The notes: generated from the letters alone by a model not told the origin. A stretch of DNA of 30,046 nt from Eubacteriales bacterium (GCA_029974855.1 JARKQO010000409.1:1-30046), one strand, 5' to 3'; counted from the first letter of the stretch, positions 1 to 7,945 are shown. Translations and numbers: made by a program.

Positions 1-1001
1 TTTTTCTGGGCCATGTCCATGATCACCGCCAGCAGAATGATGACGCCGATGACCACCTTCTGCCAGGAGGAGCTGATGTGCATCAGGTTCATGCCGGTGT
101 TGATCACGGCGATGACCGCCACGCCGACCATGGCCCGGGCCCCGGAGCCGCTGCCGCCGTTGAGGCGGGTGCCCCCCAGGACCGTGGCGGCGATGGCGTA
201 CATCTCGTACCCTTCGCAGGCGGCGGGCTGGCCGTTTTGCAGCTTGGAGGCGTTCAGCACCCCCGCCATGGCGGCGGCGATACTGCACAGCATATGGCCC
301 AAAAAGATCACCCGCTTGGTATTCACGCCCGAGAGGTGGGCAACCTGGCGGTTGCTGCCCGTGGCGTACACGTGGCGGCCAAAGACCGTTTTGCTGAGCA
401 GGACCGCCATCAGGGCCACCGCGATGATCACGAAGATGGTGATGTTGGGAATCCACCCGGTGGGCTTGTCAGGGGTCACCAGCCAGCGGCCGGCCCCCAG
501 CCAGCTATACTCCTTGGGCGCGCCGAACACCGCCGTGCCCCCTGAAAAAATGAAGCTGAGCCCCCGGGCGATGGTCTGCATGGCCAAGGTGGCGATCATG
601 GGCACCACCTTGAAGCGGGTAATCATGGCCCCGTTGAAAGCGCCGCAAACGCCGCCCACCACAATGGCGGGCATCACCAGCACCACCAGGGACATGAAGA
701 TGCTCATCTGGGGCATCCGGCTGGCCACCAAGGCGCTGGCAACCCCCGCCAAAGCGGCCACAGAGCCCACGGAGATGTCGATGCCGCCCAAAATGATGAC
801 ATAGGTAAGCCCCGCCGAAAGCATGGCGTTGATGGCCATTTGGGTGGTCAGGTTCACAAGGTTCGCCATGCTGAAGAATTTGCCGTTGGTTCCCAGGCCA
901 AAGCCCAGAAACAGCATGATGAGGATGACCACCACCATGTTCTTGACGATGAAGCTTTTCAGGTCAACCCTTTTTCTCTCGTCCGCCCATTGCAGGTCCA
1001 T
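1..1001 (-). CDS. Sugar ABC transporter permease, RbsC family (partial at left edge)
   Basis: Inner-membrane permease of a monosaccharide ABC importer; with the two genes upstream (ATPase at 1084-2592, binding protein at 2791-3747) it forms a ribose/galactose-type transporter. Translating the minus strand from the ATG at 1001 gives a hydrophobic protein with the family hallmark GGIDISVGS after the second hydrophobic segment, several further membrane spans, and a glycine-rich GGTRLNGGSGS stretch typical of RbsC. The reading frame is open to base 1; about 333 codons are present, close to the usual 320-340, so only a few C-terminal residues are missing. The start is supported by a GGAAGAGG ribosome site just upstream. 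It is separated from the ATPase stop by 82 bases and is probably co-transcribed. The substrate cannot be read from the sequence. Confidence 0.93.
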   Translation of the reverse strand, partial: MDLQWADERKRVDLKSFIVKNMVVVILIMLFLGFGLGTNGKFFSMANLVNLTTQMAINAMLSAGLTYVIILGGIDISVGSVAALAGVASALVASRMPQMSIFMSLVVLVMPAIVVGGVCGAFNGAMITRFKVVPMIATLAMQTIARGLSFIFSGGTAVFGAPKEYSWLGAGRWLVTPDKPTGWIPNITIFVIIAVALMAVLLSKTVFGRHVYATGSNRQVAHLSGVNTKRVIFLGHMLCSIAAAMAGVLNASKLQNGQPAACEGYEMYAIAATVLGGTRLNGGSGSGARAMVGVAVIAVINTGMNLMHISSSWQKVVIGVIILLAVIMDMAQK

Positions 1002-1083
1002 AATCCAACACCTCTTCCGTTTTTCCCACGGGGGGAAGGCGTGCGGCGCCGCCGGACGCCGCCGGGTAAGCATTTGCGGCTGC

Positions 1084-2592
1084 TTAAACCGCCGCGGCCT
1101 CGCTGGTATGGCTGGCGAGCTGGATGATGGCCTGCTCGCTGGCCTCCTCCCGGGACAGCTCGCCGCTGACCCGGCCCTCCCGCATCACCAGAATCCGGTC
1201 GGACACGCCCAGCACCTCGGGCAGCTCGGAGGAAACCATGACGATGCAGCCGCCGGAGGCTACAAAGTCGTTCATCAGACCGTAAAATTCCGTTTTGGCG
1301 TTTACGTCGATACCCCGGGTGGGCTCATCCAGGATGAGGATTTTGCTGTTGGCGATGAGCCATTTGCCCAGCACCACCTTTTGCTGGTTGCCGCCGGAAA
1401 GGTTTTGCACGAAGGCCTCGATGCCGGGGGTCTTTACCCGCAGCTTGCGCACGTATTCCCTGCTGACCTGCCGGATCCACCTCTCGTCCACGAAGTTCAT
1501 GGCCTTGTGGTGATAGATCAGGCTGGGCAGCACCTTGTTGTCCTTCACCATGGCCGCAAGCATCAGCCCCGTGGTGCGGCGGTCCTCCGTCACCATGCCG
1601 ATTTTTTTGGCGATGGCGTCCTTGGGGTTTGCGAAGCGCACCTCCTGGCCTTCCACGAAAATCTTGCCCTTGTCCGGGGTCCGGGCCCCGAAGATGGTTT
1701 CCATGACCTCGGTGCGGCCCGCCCCCACCAGCCCCGCGATGCCCAGGATTTCTCCCCGGCGGACGGTAAAGGACACGTTCTGAAATTCCTTGCCCCGGCT
1801 CAGCCCCTCCACCCGCAGCATTTCCCCGCCGATGTCATGGGCCATATGGATAAAATAGTCCTTGATCTCACGGCCCACCATGCTGGACACCAGTTCCTGC
1901 TCGCTGACCTGGGTGATCCTGTCGGTGCGGACATGGCAGCCGTCCCGCAAAACCGTGACCCGGTCGCACATCTGGAAGATTTCCTTCAGGCGGTGGGTGA
2001 TGTAGATGATGACCACATTATTTTCACGAAGAATATGAATCTGCTCAAACAGAGCGTTGATTTCGCGCTCCGAGAGGGAGGAGGTGGGCTCGTCCATAAT
2101 GGCCACCTTGGCCTTTTTGTTGAGCACCTTGGCGATTTCCACCATCTGCTGCTGGGCGGCGGTCAAATCCCCGGCGATATCGGTGGCTTTGATGCTTTTA
2201 TCCACCTTCATATACCGGAGCAGCTCCGTGGCCCGGCTGTGCATTTGGCGGTTATCCAGGAATAACCCCTTTTTCCTTTCCTCTCCCAAAAAAATGTTTT
2301 CCGCCACGGACAGGTCCTTGGCAATGCTGAGCTCCTGGTGAATCACCGAGATGCCCTGGTCCAGGGCGTCCCGGGGCCCTTTGAAGGCGATTTCCTTGCC
2401 GTTCAGGAGAATCTTGCCCTCCGTGGGCGTGTACACCCCGGAGAGGATTTTGATCAGCGTGGATTTTCCCGCGCCGTTTTCCCCCATGAGGGCGTGGACC
2501 TCCCCAGGATAAAAATCCACGGAAACGTCCGTCAGGGCGTTTACGCCGGGGAACACCTTTGAGATATGCACGGCTTGCAAACCAGGCTGCAT
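1084..2592 (-). CDS. Sugar ABC transporter ATP-binding protein, RbsA/MglA family
   Basis: Dual ABC ATPase that powers the sugar importer (502 aa, the normal RbsA length). The N-terminal domain has a good Walker A (GENGAGKST near residue 40), a drifted signature (LTAAQQQMVEIAK instead of LSIGQQQ) and DEPTSSL. The C-terminal domain has the degenerate Walker A GLVGAGRTEV, the signature LSGGNQQKV and DEPTRGIDV, as usual in this family where only one site is fully competent. I place the start at the ATG at 2592: the AAGGAG site lies 8 bases upstream of it, whereas it abuts the in-frame GTG at 2601. The gene follows the binding-protein gene after a 198-base gap containing two hairpins and precedes the permease. 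Transported sugar unknown. Confidence 0.95.
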   Translation of the reverse strand: MQPGLQAVHISKVFPGVNALTDVSVDFYPGEVHALMGENGAGKSTLIKILSGVYTPTEGKILLNGKEIAFKGPRDALDQGISVIHQELSIAKDLSVAENIFLGEERKKGLFLDNRQMHSRATELLRYMKVDKSIKATDIAGDLTAAQQQMVEIAKVLNKKAKVAIMDEPTSSLSEREINALFEQIHILRENNVVIIYITHRLKEIFQMCDRVTVLRDGCHVRTDRITQVSEQELVSSMVGREIKDYFIHMAHDIGGEMLRVEGLSRGKEFQNVSFTVRRGEILGIAGLVGAGRTEVMETIFGARTPDKGKIFVEGQEVRFANPKDAIAKKIGMVTEDRRTTGLMLAAMVKDNKVLPSLIYHHKAMNFVDERWIRQVSREYVRKLRVKTPGIEAFVQNLSGGNQQKVVLGKWLIANSKILILDEPTRGIDVNAKTEFYGLMNDFVASGGCIVMVSSELPEVLGVSDRILVMREGRVSGELSREEASEQAIIQLASHTSEAAAV

Positions 2593-2662
2593 TCCAGTCA
2601 CTCCTTGCCGGTGGACTTTGGACCCCGAAGGCCCGGCCTTTGGGGCGAGCCCCTAAACGGGA

Positions 2663-2709
2663 CCATCCGGCGCGGCGGGCGAAAGCCCCGTGCTCGCCGC
2701 GCCGGATGG
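2663..2709 (-). promoter_or_regulatory. Intercistronic hairpin 2 (15-bp GC stem)
   Basis: A perfect 15-bp inverted repeat (arms 2663-2677 and 2695-2709) with a 17-base loop lies between the binding-protein stop and the ATPase start. It has no T-run after it on the transcribed (minus) strand, so it is more likely an mRNA-stabilising or partial read-through structure than a full terminator. Such hairpins after the binding-protein gene are known in ABC importer operons (malE is the classic case) and raise binding protein over membrane components; that role here is inference. Confidence 0.6.
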
Positions 2710-2722
2710 TGGGTTCGCTTCA

Positions 2723-2771
2723 TGAAGCCGCCGGCAAACCCCGGATGGGTTTGCCCTTGGGGATGGCTTCA
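2723..2771 (-). promoter_or_regulatory. Intercistronic hairpin 1 (9-bp stem, 5-base loop, outer 7-bp arms)
   Basis: Directly after the binding-protein stop (2791) lies an inner perfect stem GGCAAACCC/GGGTTTGCC (2733-2741 and 2747-2755, loop of 5), framed by outer complementary arms TGAAGCC/GGCTTCA (2723-2729 and 2765-2771). It sits in tandem with the 15-bp hairpin at 2663-2709. No U-tract follows. Probably shapes the relative expression of binding protein and ATPase. Confidence 0.55.
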
Positions 2772-2790
2772 CAGGTAGGAAAGAGCGGGA

Positions 2791-3747
2791 TTACTTCTTC
2801 ACCGCGTTGGAGGCGTCCACCAGGTAGGGGGAGATGAGGATGGTCTCGGCGTCCACCTTGCCCTCGGTGAGGTACTTCACCATCTGCTGGGCGATCTGGT
2901 AGCCGATCTGATAGGGATCCTGGGCCACGTCCGCGAACCAAATCTTGCCGTTTTCGGGGTCCAGGATCGCCTCGTGGGCCTCGGGATTGGCGTCGAAGCC
3001 GATCATCCGGGTGGGAGCGCCCGCGCTCTTGATGGCGGCCAAAGCGCCGATGCAGGCGGGATCGCCCACGGTGAAGATCACGGCCATGTCGGGATAGGTG
3101 ATCAGGGCGTCGCTCATGAGGTTCTGGGCCTTGTCCGCCTGGCCCTCGTAGTTGCCGATGTTCACGATAGTTAGATTATACTCGTCTTTTTTGGCTTCCA
3201 CAACACTCAGCCAGCCATTTTCACGGTCGATGCAGCTCTGGGGCTCCGGATAGCCGATGATGCCCACGGTGGCGCCGTCCTTCAGGCCCAGCCGGTCCAG
3301 CTCGGCGATGGTGGCCTCGCCGCCCACGACGCCGCCCTGATAGTTGTCCGTGCCCACGAAGCTCTTGATGATGCCGGGCAGGTCGGTGGTGCAGTCAAAG
3401 GTGAACATGGAAACACCCTCGGCGTCCGCCGCCTCGATGGCGTTTTTCACGCCCGCGGGCTCGTTGCAGGCCAAAGAGATGGCATCCATGCCGTCCACCA
3501 CCAGGGTCTCAATGCGCTCGGTGGCCACGGCGCCGGAAAGCTCGCTCTCCAGGACAACGGCGGTAAAGCCCATGTCCTTGGCGGCGGCGTTGATGCCGTC
3601 CTCGATGGCCAGATAGAAGGCATGCTCACGGCTGCCAAGGATGAAGCCCAGCTTCAGATCGGATACCGCCTTTGCGCCTTCCGCCACAGAGATGCCCACC
3701 ATGGCAACCATCATCAGGGCCAGTACCAGTGCAATCAGCTTTTTCAT
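2791..3747 (-). CDS. Sugar ABC transporter substrate-binding protein (Peripla_BP_4 type)
   Basis: Extracellular binding protein that captures the sugar for the transporter encoded downstream (318 aa, usual length). Residues 1-24 form a signal peptide (MKKLIALVLALMM..., likely cut after SVA). Unlike most Gram-positive binding proteins there is no lipobox cysteine, so lipid anchoring is not predicted. The mature part shows the two-lobed type I periplasmic fold: an N-terminal LGFILGSREHAFY strand-helix, TERIETLVVDGMDAISL, SFVGTDNYQGG in the hinge region and IFTVGDPACIGALAAIK, MIGFDANPEA in the second lobe. It is the first gene of the operon, behind a consensus promoter at 3843-3871 and an AAGGAG ribosome site. 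The ligand (ribose, galactose, xylose or another) is not determined. Confidence 0.93.
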   Translation of the reverse strand: MKKLIALVLALMMVAMVGISVAEGAKAVSDLKLGFILGSREHAFYLAIEDGINAAAKDMGFTAVVLESELSGAVATERIETLVVDGMDAISLACNEPAGVKNAIEAADAEGVSMFTFDCTTDLPGIIKSFVGTDNYQGGVVGGEATIAELDRLGLKDGATVGIIGYPEPQSCIDRENGWLSVVEAKKDEYNLTIVNIGNYEGQADKAQNLMSDALITYPDMAVIFTVGDPACIGALAAIKSAGAPTRMIGFDANPEAHEAILDPENGKIWFADVAQDPYQIGYQIAQQMVKYLTEGKVDAETILISPYLVDASNAVKK

Positions 3748-3842
3748 AGGTTCAGGTCTCCTTATTTTTATTTTTTGCGGCTCAGGGTCTTCTGAACCGT
3801 CAAAATCCCTTCGTTTGCCTTTGAATGCGATTGATTACGATA

Positions 3843-3871
3843 AGAATAACATGGTGTATCTGGTTTGTCAA
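3843..3871 (-). promoter_or_regulatory. Sigma-A promoter of the sugar ABC operon
   Basis: On the minus strand a perfect -35 TTGACA (3866-3871) is followed after exactly 17 bp by TATTCT (3843-3848). Transcription should start near 3836, leaving a leader of about 90 bases before the binding-protein ATG at 3747. I see no convincing LacI-type operator or cre site. Confidence 0.75.
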
Positions 3872-4239
3872 TGATTATTTGAAAGTTTTTTATCAAAATC
3901 GATCAAGAACGAAGCGGCCCTGTTCCTGGGCGATCGGAAGCGAAAGCAACGTTTCCCTGCCGCCATCTTTCCCGGGGCGGGAGAAGTAAGGGAAAAGTAT
4001 GCATATGCTTTTGTGAGGGCCGGCAAAAGCCCCTGTATGATAACGATATTTCTCTGGTTTTGGCTTCCCTTGGCCGATGATTTAACTCCGTGAAGCGCCG
4101 CCAAATGATGGGTCCAGGGATTGCCCGGCCCTTCGCTGGACCAAGGGGTTTTGACATATGGTTTTATATGGAAGGAGAACAAAGCGTATCGCTATAAACC
4201 CCCTGGACAGACCAGTGGTCTATTTTCTATCTTATTTTT
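3872..4239. other. Intergenic stretch with a degenerate repeat copy
   Basis: No credible gene: the open frames here have no family resemblance and no ribosome site. Around 4089-4142 there is a relic of the element at 4240-4344: the 17 bases AATGATGGGTCCAGGGA occur at 4104-4120 and again at 4259-4275, in each case preceded by a GAAGCGC-containing arm. In the relic, GGTCCAG (4111-4117) can pair with CTGGACC (4136-4142). The remainder (3872-4088, 4143-4239) shows nothing I recognise. Confidence 0.5.
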
Positions 4240-4344
4240 GGTCGCGCGAAGCGCGGCCAATGATGGGTCCAGGGACGAAGTCCCTGGCGGAGGTGTCGGG
4301 GGCGGAGCCCCTGACCGTCTCTCCCCCCCCGTCGTCCCCGCCCC
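4240..4344 (-). repeat. Post-stop hairpin/G-tract repeat element, copy A
   Basis: Directly downstream of the hydrolase stop codon (minus strand). Read on the gene's sense strand: a G-rich tract (4316-4344, runs of 4-8 G), then a 9-bp hairpin with a 3-base loop (4295-4315, loop 4304-4306), a short linker, an 8-bp hairpin with a TTC loop (4269-4287) and a third 8-bp GC hairpin with a TTC loop (4240-4258). Copies B (22313-22436) and C (29998-30046) share the order of parts, the linker (CGGAGGT, CGAGGT, TGGGGT on the opposite strand) and the CGT that joins the first hairpin to the C-rich side. It may act as terminator or mRNA 3'-end protector. Confidence 0.7.
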
Positions 4345-5388
4345 CTACCGCGCCGCCACGTACACGGCGTTGTGGACCAGGCGGCGGATGCGGTAGATGG
4401 CGGTGTTGTCGCGACTGGGGCAGATGCGGTTGGTGAGCAAAACGACGTACAGGCCGCTGGTGGGGTCCAGGGCGAAGCTGGTGCCGGTAAAGCCGGTGTG
4501 GCCGACGGTTTCCGGGGGGAACAGGTCCCCGGTGAAGCCGTCGTCGTGCCAGGGCAGGTAAAAGGAGAGGCCCCGGCCCTGGGCCATGCCCGGGGTATGG
4601 TTGCGCAGGGCCAGGCGAACGGTGGCGGGGGCCAGGTACCGGGAACCGTCGGGCAAGGCTCCCTCGGCGGCCAGCATCTGCATGAACAGGGCCAGGTCGT
4701 CCATGGTGGAAAAGACCCCGGCGTTGCCCGCCGCGCCGCCTAAAAAGCGGGCGTTCTCATCGTGGACCTCCCCCTGGGAGCAGCGGCCCTCGTCGGTCAT
4801 CTCGGTGGCGGCGATGTTGTCCCCTTTGGGTAAAAAGCTGGTTTTGGTCATTTTCAGGGGCCAGAATATTTCCCGCAGGGCCAAATCCGGCAGCTTGGCG
4901 TTGTACAGGCATTCCAGCAGCTGTCCCAGCAGGATGTATCCGGCGCAGCAATATTGCACCCGGGTACCGGGCTGGGCGATGAGGGGGGCCCGGAGCAGCA
5001 CGTCAATGCAGTCCCGGGGGTCCCGGGAGAGCTCCCACAGGTGGAGCCCCACAGGGAAGCCCGCCGTATGGGTGAGCATTTGGCGGATGGTGATGTCCTG
5101 CTTGTCCGCCGGGGCGTCGATGAAGGAATCCAGCCTGTCCCAGAGGCAGAGCTTGCCGCTTTCCAGGGCCCGCAGGGTGAGCATGCCCACCACCAAGGGC
5201 TTGGTGAGGGAGGCCAGGTCATAGCGGGTTTGCTCGTTGGTGACGGGTCCCTCCAGGTCCAGGCGGCCATAGGCCCGGCGGAAGAGCACGCGCTTGCCCA
5301 GGCCCACCAGCAGGCAGGCCGAGGGGAAGGCCCCGGCCTCCACCGAAGCCCGAAGGATTTCGTCCGCATGGGAAAAGCTGATGGCCAC
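4345..5388 (-). CDS. Beta-lactamase-fold serine hydrolase (class C / EstB-like)
   Basis: Serine hydrolase of the class C beta-lactamase / penicillin-binding-protein-like family (347 aa). The nucleophile motif S60-L-T-K63 is intact, LTHTAGF (105-111) is the usual family signature, VHDENA and GNAGVFST follow, and HTGFTG near residue 297 is the third catalytic box. The second box, normally Tyr-x-Asn or Tyr-x-Asp, reads Y146-C-C148. There is no signal peptide or membrane anchor, so it should act in the cytoplasm, which fits an esterase or a muropeptide/peptide hydrolase rather than antibiotic resistance. The start is a GTG at 5388 with AGGAG 7 bases upstream. It follows the HAD phosphatase gene by 13 bases and is probably co-transcribed. 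Confidence 0.88.
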   Translation of the reverse strand: MAISFSHADEILRASVEAGAFPSACLLVGLGKRVLFRRAYGRLDLEGPVTNEQTRYDLASLTKPLVVGMLTLRALESGKLCLWDRLDSFIDAPADKQDITIRQMLTHTAGFPVGLHLWELSRDPRDCIDVLLRAPLIAQPGTRVQYCCAGYILLGQLLECLYNAKLPDLALREIFWPLKMTKTSFLPKGDNIAATEMTDEGRCSQGEVHDENARFLGGAAGNAGVFSTMDDLALFMQMLAAEGALPDGSRYLAPATVRLALRNHTPGMAQGRGLSFYLPWHDDGFTGDLFPPETVGHTGFTGTSFALDPTSGLYVVLLTNRICPSRDNTAIYRIRRLVHNAVYVAAR

Positions 5389-5401
5389 GGGCTAACTCCT
5401 C

Positions 5402-6073
5402 TCAGTTCTTCCAGCGCGCCAAAGTGACGCCCTCCAGGTGCTTGAGCCGCTTTTTCAGCCTGGGGCCCGGGTTTACGGCCACCTTGTGGGCGCAAAGGGC
5501 CAGCATGGGCGCGTCGGAGGCGCTGTCTCCATAGGCCCAGGAGCCCTCATAGTCCAGCCTGTCCCCTGTGGCGGCCAGGTATTCCGCCAGGCGCAGGGGC
5601 TTTTGAATGCCCCGGCAGTTTTCGCCGCTGATGAGCCCGGTGAATATCCCCGAGGTGTCCACGTCCATCCGGGTACCGATGATCTCCGTCACCCCGAAGG
5701 CCTCCTTGAAGGGCTCCAGGTAAAAGGAGGGGGAGGCGGTGAGAAACAGGATCACGTCCCCCCGCTCCCGGTGAAGGGCCAGGACCTCCTTGGCCTGGGG
5801 CCGGAGGGCGGGAAGCAGGATTTCCTGAAAGAAGGCCTGGGACAGGGCCGCAAGCTCCCCCTGGCTGTGCCCGGCCAAAAAGGAAAGGGCCACGGCCTTG
5901 GTCCGCATGGCGCTGAAAAGGCCCAGCCGGTAGGCCAGGCCGGCCCGCAAGCCCCGGCTCAGCTGGGCCTGGGAACAGAGCCCCCTCCTGCGGGCGAACA
6001 GGCAGAAGCGGACGATGGAGTTCCAGGGGATTAGGGTGCCATCGAAATCAAACAGCGCGAAGGTTTTGCGCAT
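5402..6073 (-). CDS. HAD superfamily phosphatase, subfamily IB (SerB-like)
   Basis: Small-molecule phosphatase of the haloacid dehalogenase superfamily (223 aa). Motif I DFDGTL gives the nucleophile D9 and acid D11; LTAS is motif II; the C-terminal GDSASDAPML is the Mg-binding motif III/IV. The helical cap between motifs I and II, and overall length, match the IB subgroup that contains phosphoserine phosphatase and lysophospholipid/CicA-type enzymes; the substrate is not readable. The start at 6073 is chosen because the HAD nucleophile motif lies at the correct distance and an AAAGGA site precedes it; the frame remains open upstream but without a ribosome site. First gene of a two-gene unit with the hydrolase at 4345-5388, behind an extended -10 promoter at 6113-6118. 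Confidence 0.88.
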   Translation of the reverse strand: MRKTFALFDFDGTLIPWNSIVRFCLFARRRGLCSQAQLSRGLRAGLAYRLGLFSAMRTKAVALSFLAGHSQGELAALSQAFFQEILLPALRPQAKEVLALHRERGDVILFLTASPSFYLEPFKEAFGVTEIIGTRMDVDTSGIFTGLISGENCRGIQKPLRLAEYLAATGDRLDYEGSWAYGDSASDAPMLALCAHKVAVNPGPRLKKRLKHLEGVTLARWKN

Positions 6074-6112
6074 GAAGTTGTGTCCTTTCCTGTTGCGGTG
6101 ATTGCGTAGGAA

Positions 6113-6121
6113 AGTATACCA
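6113..6121 (-). promoter_or_regulatory. Extended -10 promoter of the HAD-hydrolase unit
   Basis: On the minus strand TGG-TATACT is an extended -10 element (TATACT at 6113-6118) with no good -35. Transcription would begin about 35 bases before the HAD start at 6073. Confidence 0.4.
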
Positions 6122-6176
6122 TGGTTTGACAAAAAACGCCATACAAAGGGCCGGGCTTTTCCCCCGGGTCCCGCCC

Positions 6177-6205
6177 GTGACAGGGCCCGGGGGTTGTGGT
6201 ATGAT
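6177..6205 (+). promoter_or_regulatory. Promoter of the metallophosphoesterase gene
   Basis: GTGACA (6177-6182), 17 bp, TATGAT (6200-6205). It precedes the ATG at 6255 by about 50 bases, with a GGGGAGG ribosome site at 6242-6248. Confidence 0.55.
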
Positions 6206-6254
6206 AAAGCATCTTGTGGCCGCCCACGGACCGGGCGGCAAGGGGAGGGACCCC

Positions 6255-6953
6255 ATGAGGATCGCTTTGGTCGCGGACCTGCACGGAAACTGGCCGGCCA
6301 CCCAGGCCCTGGAAAAGGATTTGGCTTTGCAAGGGCCGGATCGGATCATCTGCCTGGGGGACTGCGTGGGCAAGGGCCCCAGCAACGGGCTGACCTATGA
6401 CTGGGTGATGGAGCATTGCCATGTGGTGCTGGGAGGCAACTGGGACTACGGCCTGGGGGAGAAGCGCTTTCCCATGGACCTGTTTTATTGGGAGCAGCTG
6501 GGGGAGGAACGGCTGGCCGCCCTCCGCGGCCTGCCCCGGGAATACCGGCTGACCCTCAGCGGCAGGAGCATCCGCCTGTTTCACGGGCGGCCCGTGATGG
6601 AGGAGCTAGTGACCCTTCGGGACGATACTCTGAGAATCGAGCCCTTTTTTCAGGGGGAGGAGGGCAGCCGCTTTGACGTGGTGGGCTATGGGGACGCCCA
6701 CCGCCAGGGGCTGCGCACCATGACCCCGGGGCTGTTTTTCAACTGCGGCAGCGTGGGCAACGCCCTGGGGGAGGCGCGGTGCTGCTACGCCCTGCTGGAG
6801 GGGGACGACAAAAAAAGCGGGCCTTTTGAGATCCGCTTCCGGTCCTTGGACTATGACCGGGAGCAGGCAGTACGGGACGCGAAAAACACCCCGGGGATTC
6901 CCCGGATCGAGACCTATATCCGGGAGATTCAGACCGGGATGTACAGCCGGTAG
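6255..6953 (+). CDS. Metallophosphoesterase (calcineurin-like, YfcE/ApaH type)
   Basis: Di-metal phosphoesterase of 232 aa. The metal-binding motifs run in the family order: D8-x-H10 in VADLHGN, GDCVGKGPSN with its metal-bridging aspartate, GGNWD (the GNHD position), an isolated FHGR, and GDAHRQG near the end (the GHTH position, where Ala-His replaces His-Thr). FNCGSVGN is the usual closing motif of small phosphodiesterases of the PF12850 group. The substrate may be a cyclic or dinucleotide or a phosphoprotein; it cannot be told from sequence. The start at 6255 is fixed by AGGGGAGGGA five bases upstream. A single gene, convergent with corA (20-base gap). Confidence 0.88.
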   Translation: MRIALVADLHGNWPATQALEKDLALQGPDRIICLGDCVGKGPSNGLTYDWVMEHCHVVLGGNWDYGLGEKRFPMDLFYWEQLGEERLAALRGLPREYRLTLSGRSIRLFHGRPVMEELVTLRDDTLRIEPFFQGEEGSRFDVVGYGDAHRQGLRTMTPGLFFNCGSVGNALGEARCCYALLEGDDKKSGPFEIRFRSLDYDREQAVRDAKNTPGIPRIETYIREIQTGMYSR

Positions 6954-6972
6954 AAAGGGGCCCTTGGGGAGC

Positions 6973-7908
6973 CTAGAGCAGGTCCTTTTTCTTGAAAAAC
7001 AGAAGGCACACCAGCACCGTGACCAAGGAGAGCACAAACACCAAGGGGTACCCCATCTCCCAGTCCAGCTCCGGCATATGGGTGAAGTTCATGCCGTACC
7101 AGCCCACGATCAAAGTCAAGGGCAGAAACACGCTGGTGATCACCGTGAAAATCTTCATGATCCGGTTCTGGGCATAGTCCAGGGCGGCTTGGTGCGCGGC
7201 CCGGAGCTCGTTGAGCTCCGCCAGCAGCCGCTGTACCGCGCCCATGAGCCTGCCTGCCTTGGCGGAAAACAGCACAAAGTAGTGGAGGGTATCCTCGGCG
7301 AATACGTCGTTCTCGTTCTCCTGGAGCTCCTGCCCCACGTCGATGAGCTGCTCGTAGTAGTCCTGGAGCAAAAGGAGCCGTCTTTTATGCTGAAAGATTT
7401 CATTCTGAAACCGGTGGGGGGTCTTTGCCCCGGAGAGGGCTTCCTCCAAAGCGCTGATGTCAAACTCCCACTGGGTTAAGGTCTGGGAGTCCCCGGAGAT
7501 GGAGTTTTCCAGCAGCGCGTACAGCAGCTTTTCCAGGGTGACGGTTTCGGGCCGGAACCGGGCCAAAGCCTGGTTGAAAACCGCCTGGGAGCTTCCGTCC
7601 AGGTCCCGCAGGGAAACCCAGAGCAGCAGGTTCCGCTGCAAAAAGAAGGCCAGGCGGTCGCTGGCCTCGTATACCCGGGCGGGGTTCACGAAGTTGACGA
7701 TGCCGAAGGTGAAGCTCTCATACACGTCCACGGTGTTGCGGTATTTGTCCTGGTCCTCCAGGCATTCCGCCACCACATGGCTGGGATAGCCCAGATGGGC
7801 GGCGGTCTGGGGGAGCTCCGGGCCGGTGAGGTATCCCACGCACAGCTCCCGGGGAGAGATATCCTCCAGGGTGATTTCCCGCAGGCAGGGGGTAAAGGTG
7901 TAAAACAT
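6973..7908 (-). CDS. corA: CorA-family divalent cation transporter
   Basis: Membrane channel/transporter for Mg2+ (or Co2+/Ni2+/Zn2+) of the CorA family (311 aa). A long, acidic, helical cytoplasmic domain fills residues 1 to ~250; two membrane spans close the protein, with the selectivity motif Y-G-M-N-F at the end of the first span followed by the MPEL loop, then a basic C-terminal tail (FFKKKDLL). The start at 7908 is chosen because an AGGAG site lies 8 bases upstream and the promoter at 7946-7974 excludes the longer upstream extension. The mRNA leader is only about 30 bases, in contrast to the second CorA-family gene of this window (14402-15334), which has a ~214-base leader. Confidence 0.92.
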   Translation of the reverse strand: MFYTFTPCLREITLEDISPRELCVGYLTGPELPQTAAHLGYPSHVVAECLEDQDKYRNTVDVYESFTFGIVNFVNPARVYEASDRLAFFLQRNLLLWVSLRDLDGSSQAVFNQALARFRPETVTLEKLLYALLENSISGDSQTLTQWEFDISALEEALSGAKTPHRFQNEIFQHKRRLLLLQDYYEQLIDVGQELQENENDVFAEDTLHYFVLFSAKAGRLMGAVQRLLAELNELRAAHQAALDYAQNRIMKIFTVITSVFLPLTLIVGWYGMNFTHMPELDWEMGYPLVFVLSLVTVLVCLLFFKKKDLL

Positions 7909-7945
7909 GGCAAACGCTCCTGTGGGAGAGGATGGTGGTTGTCCC

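Noticed and set aside
823..2265. A 480-codon open frame on the plus strand opposite the ABC ATPase and permease genes
   Set aside because: No family resemblance, compositionally biased; both minus-strand genes are complete and recognisable.
4151..4179. Plus-strand promoter starting with TTGACA at 4151
   Set aside because: No acceptable -10 at 16-18 bp spacing and no gene on the plus strand behind it.
3868..4182. A 104-codon minus-strand frame in the gap upstream of the sugar ABC operon
   Set aside because: No ribosome site, no family resemblance, overlaps the promoter and the decayed repeat.
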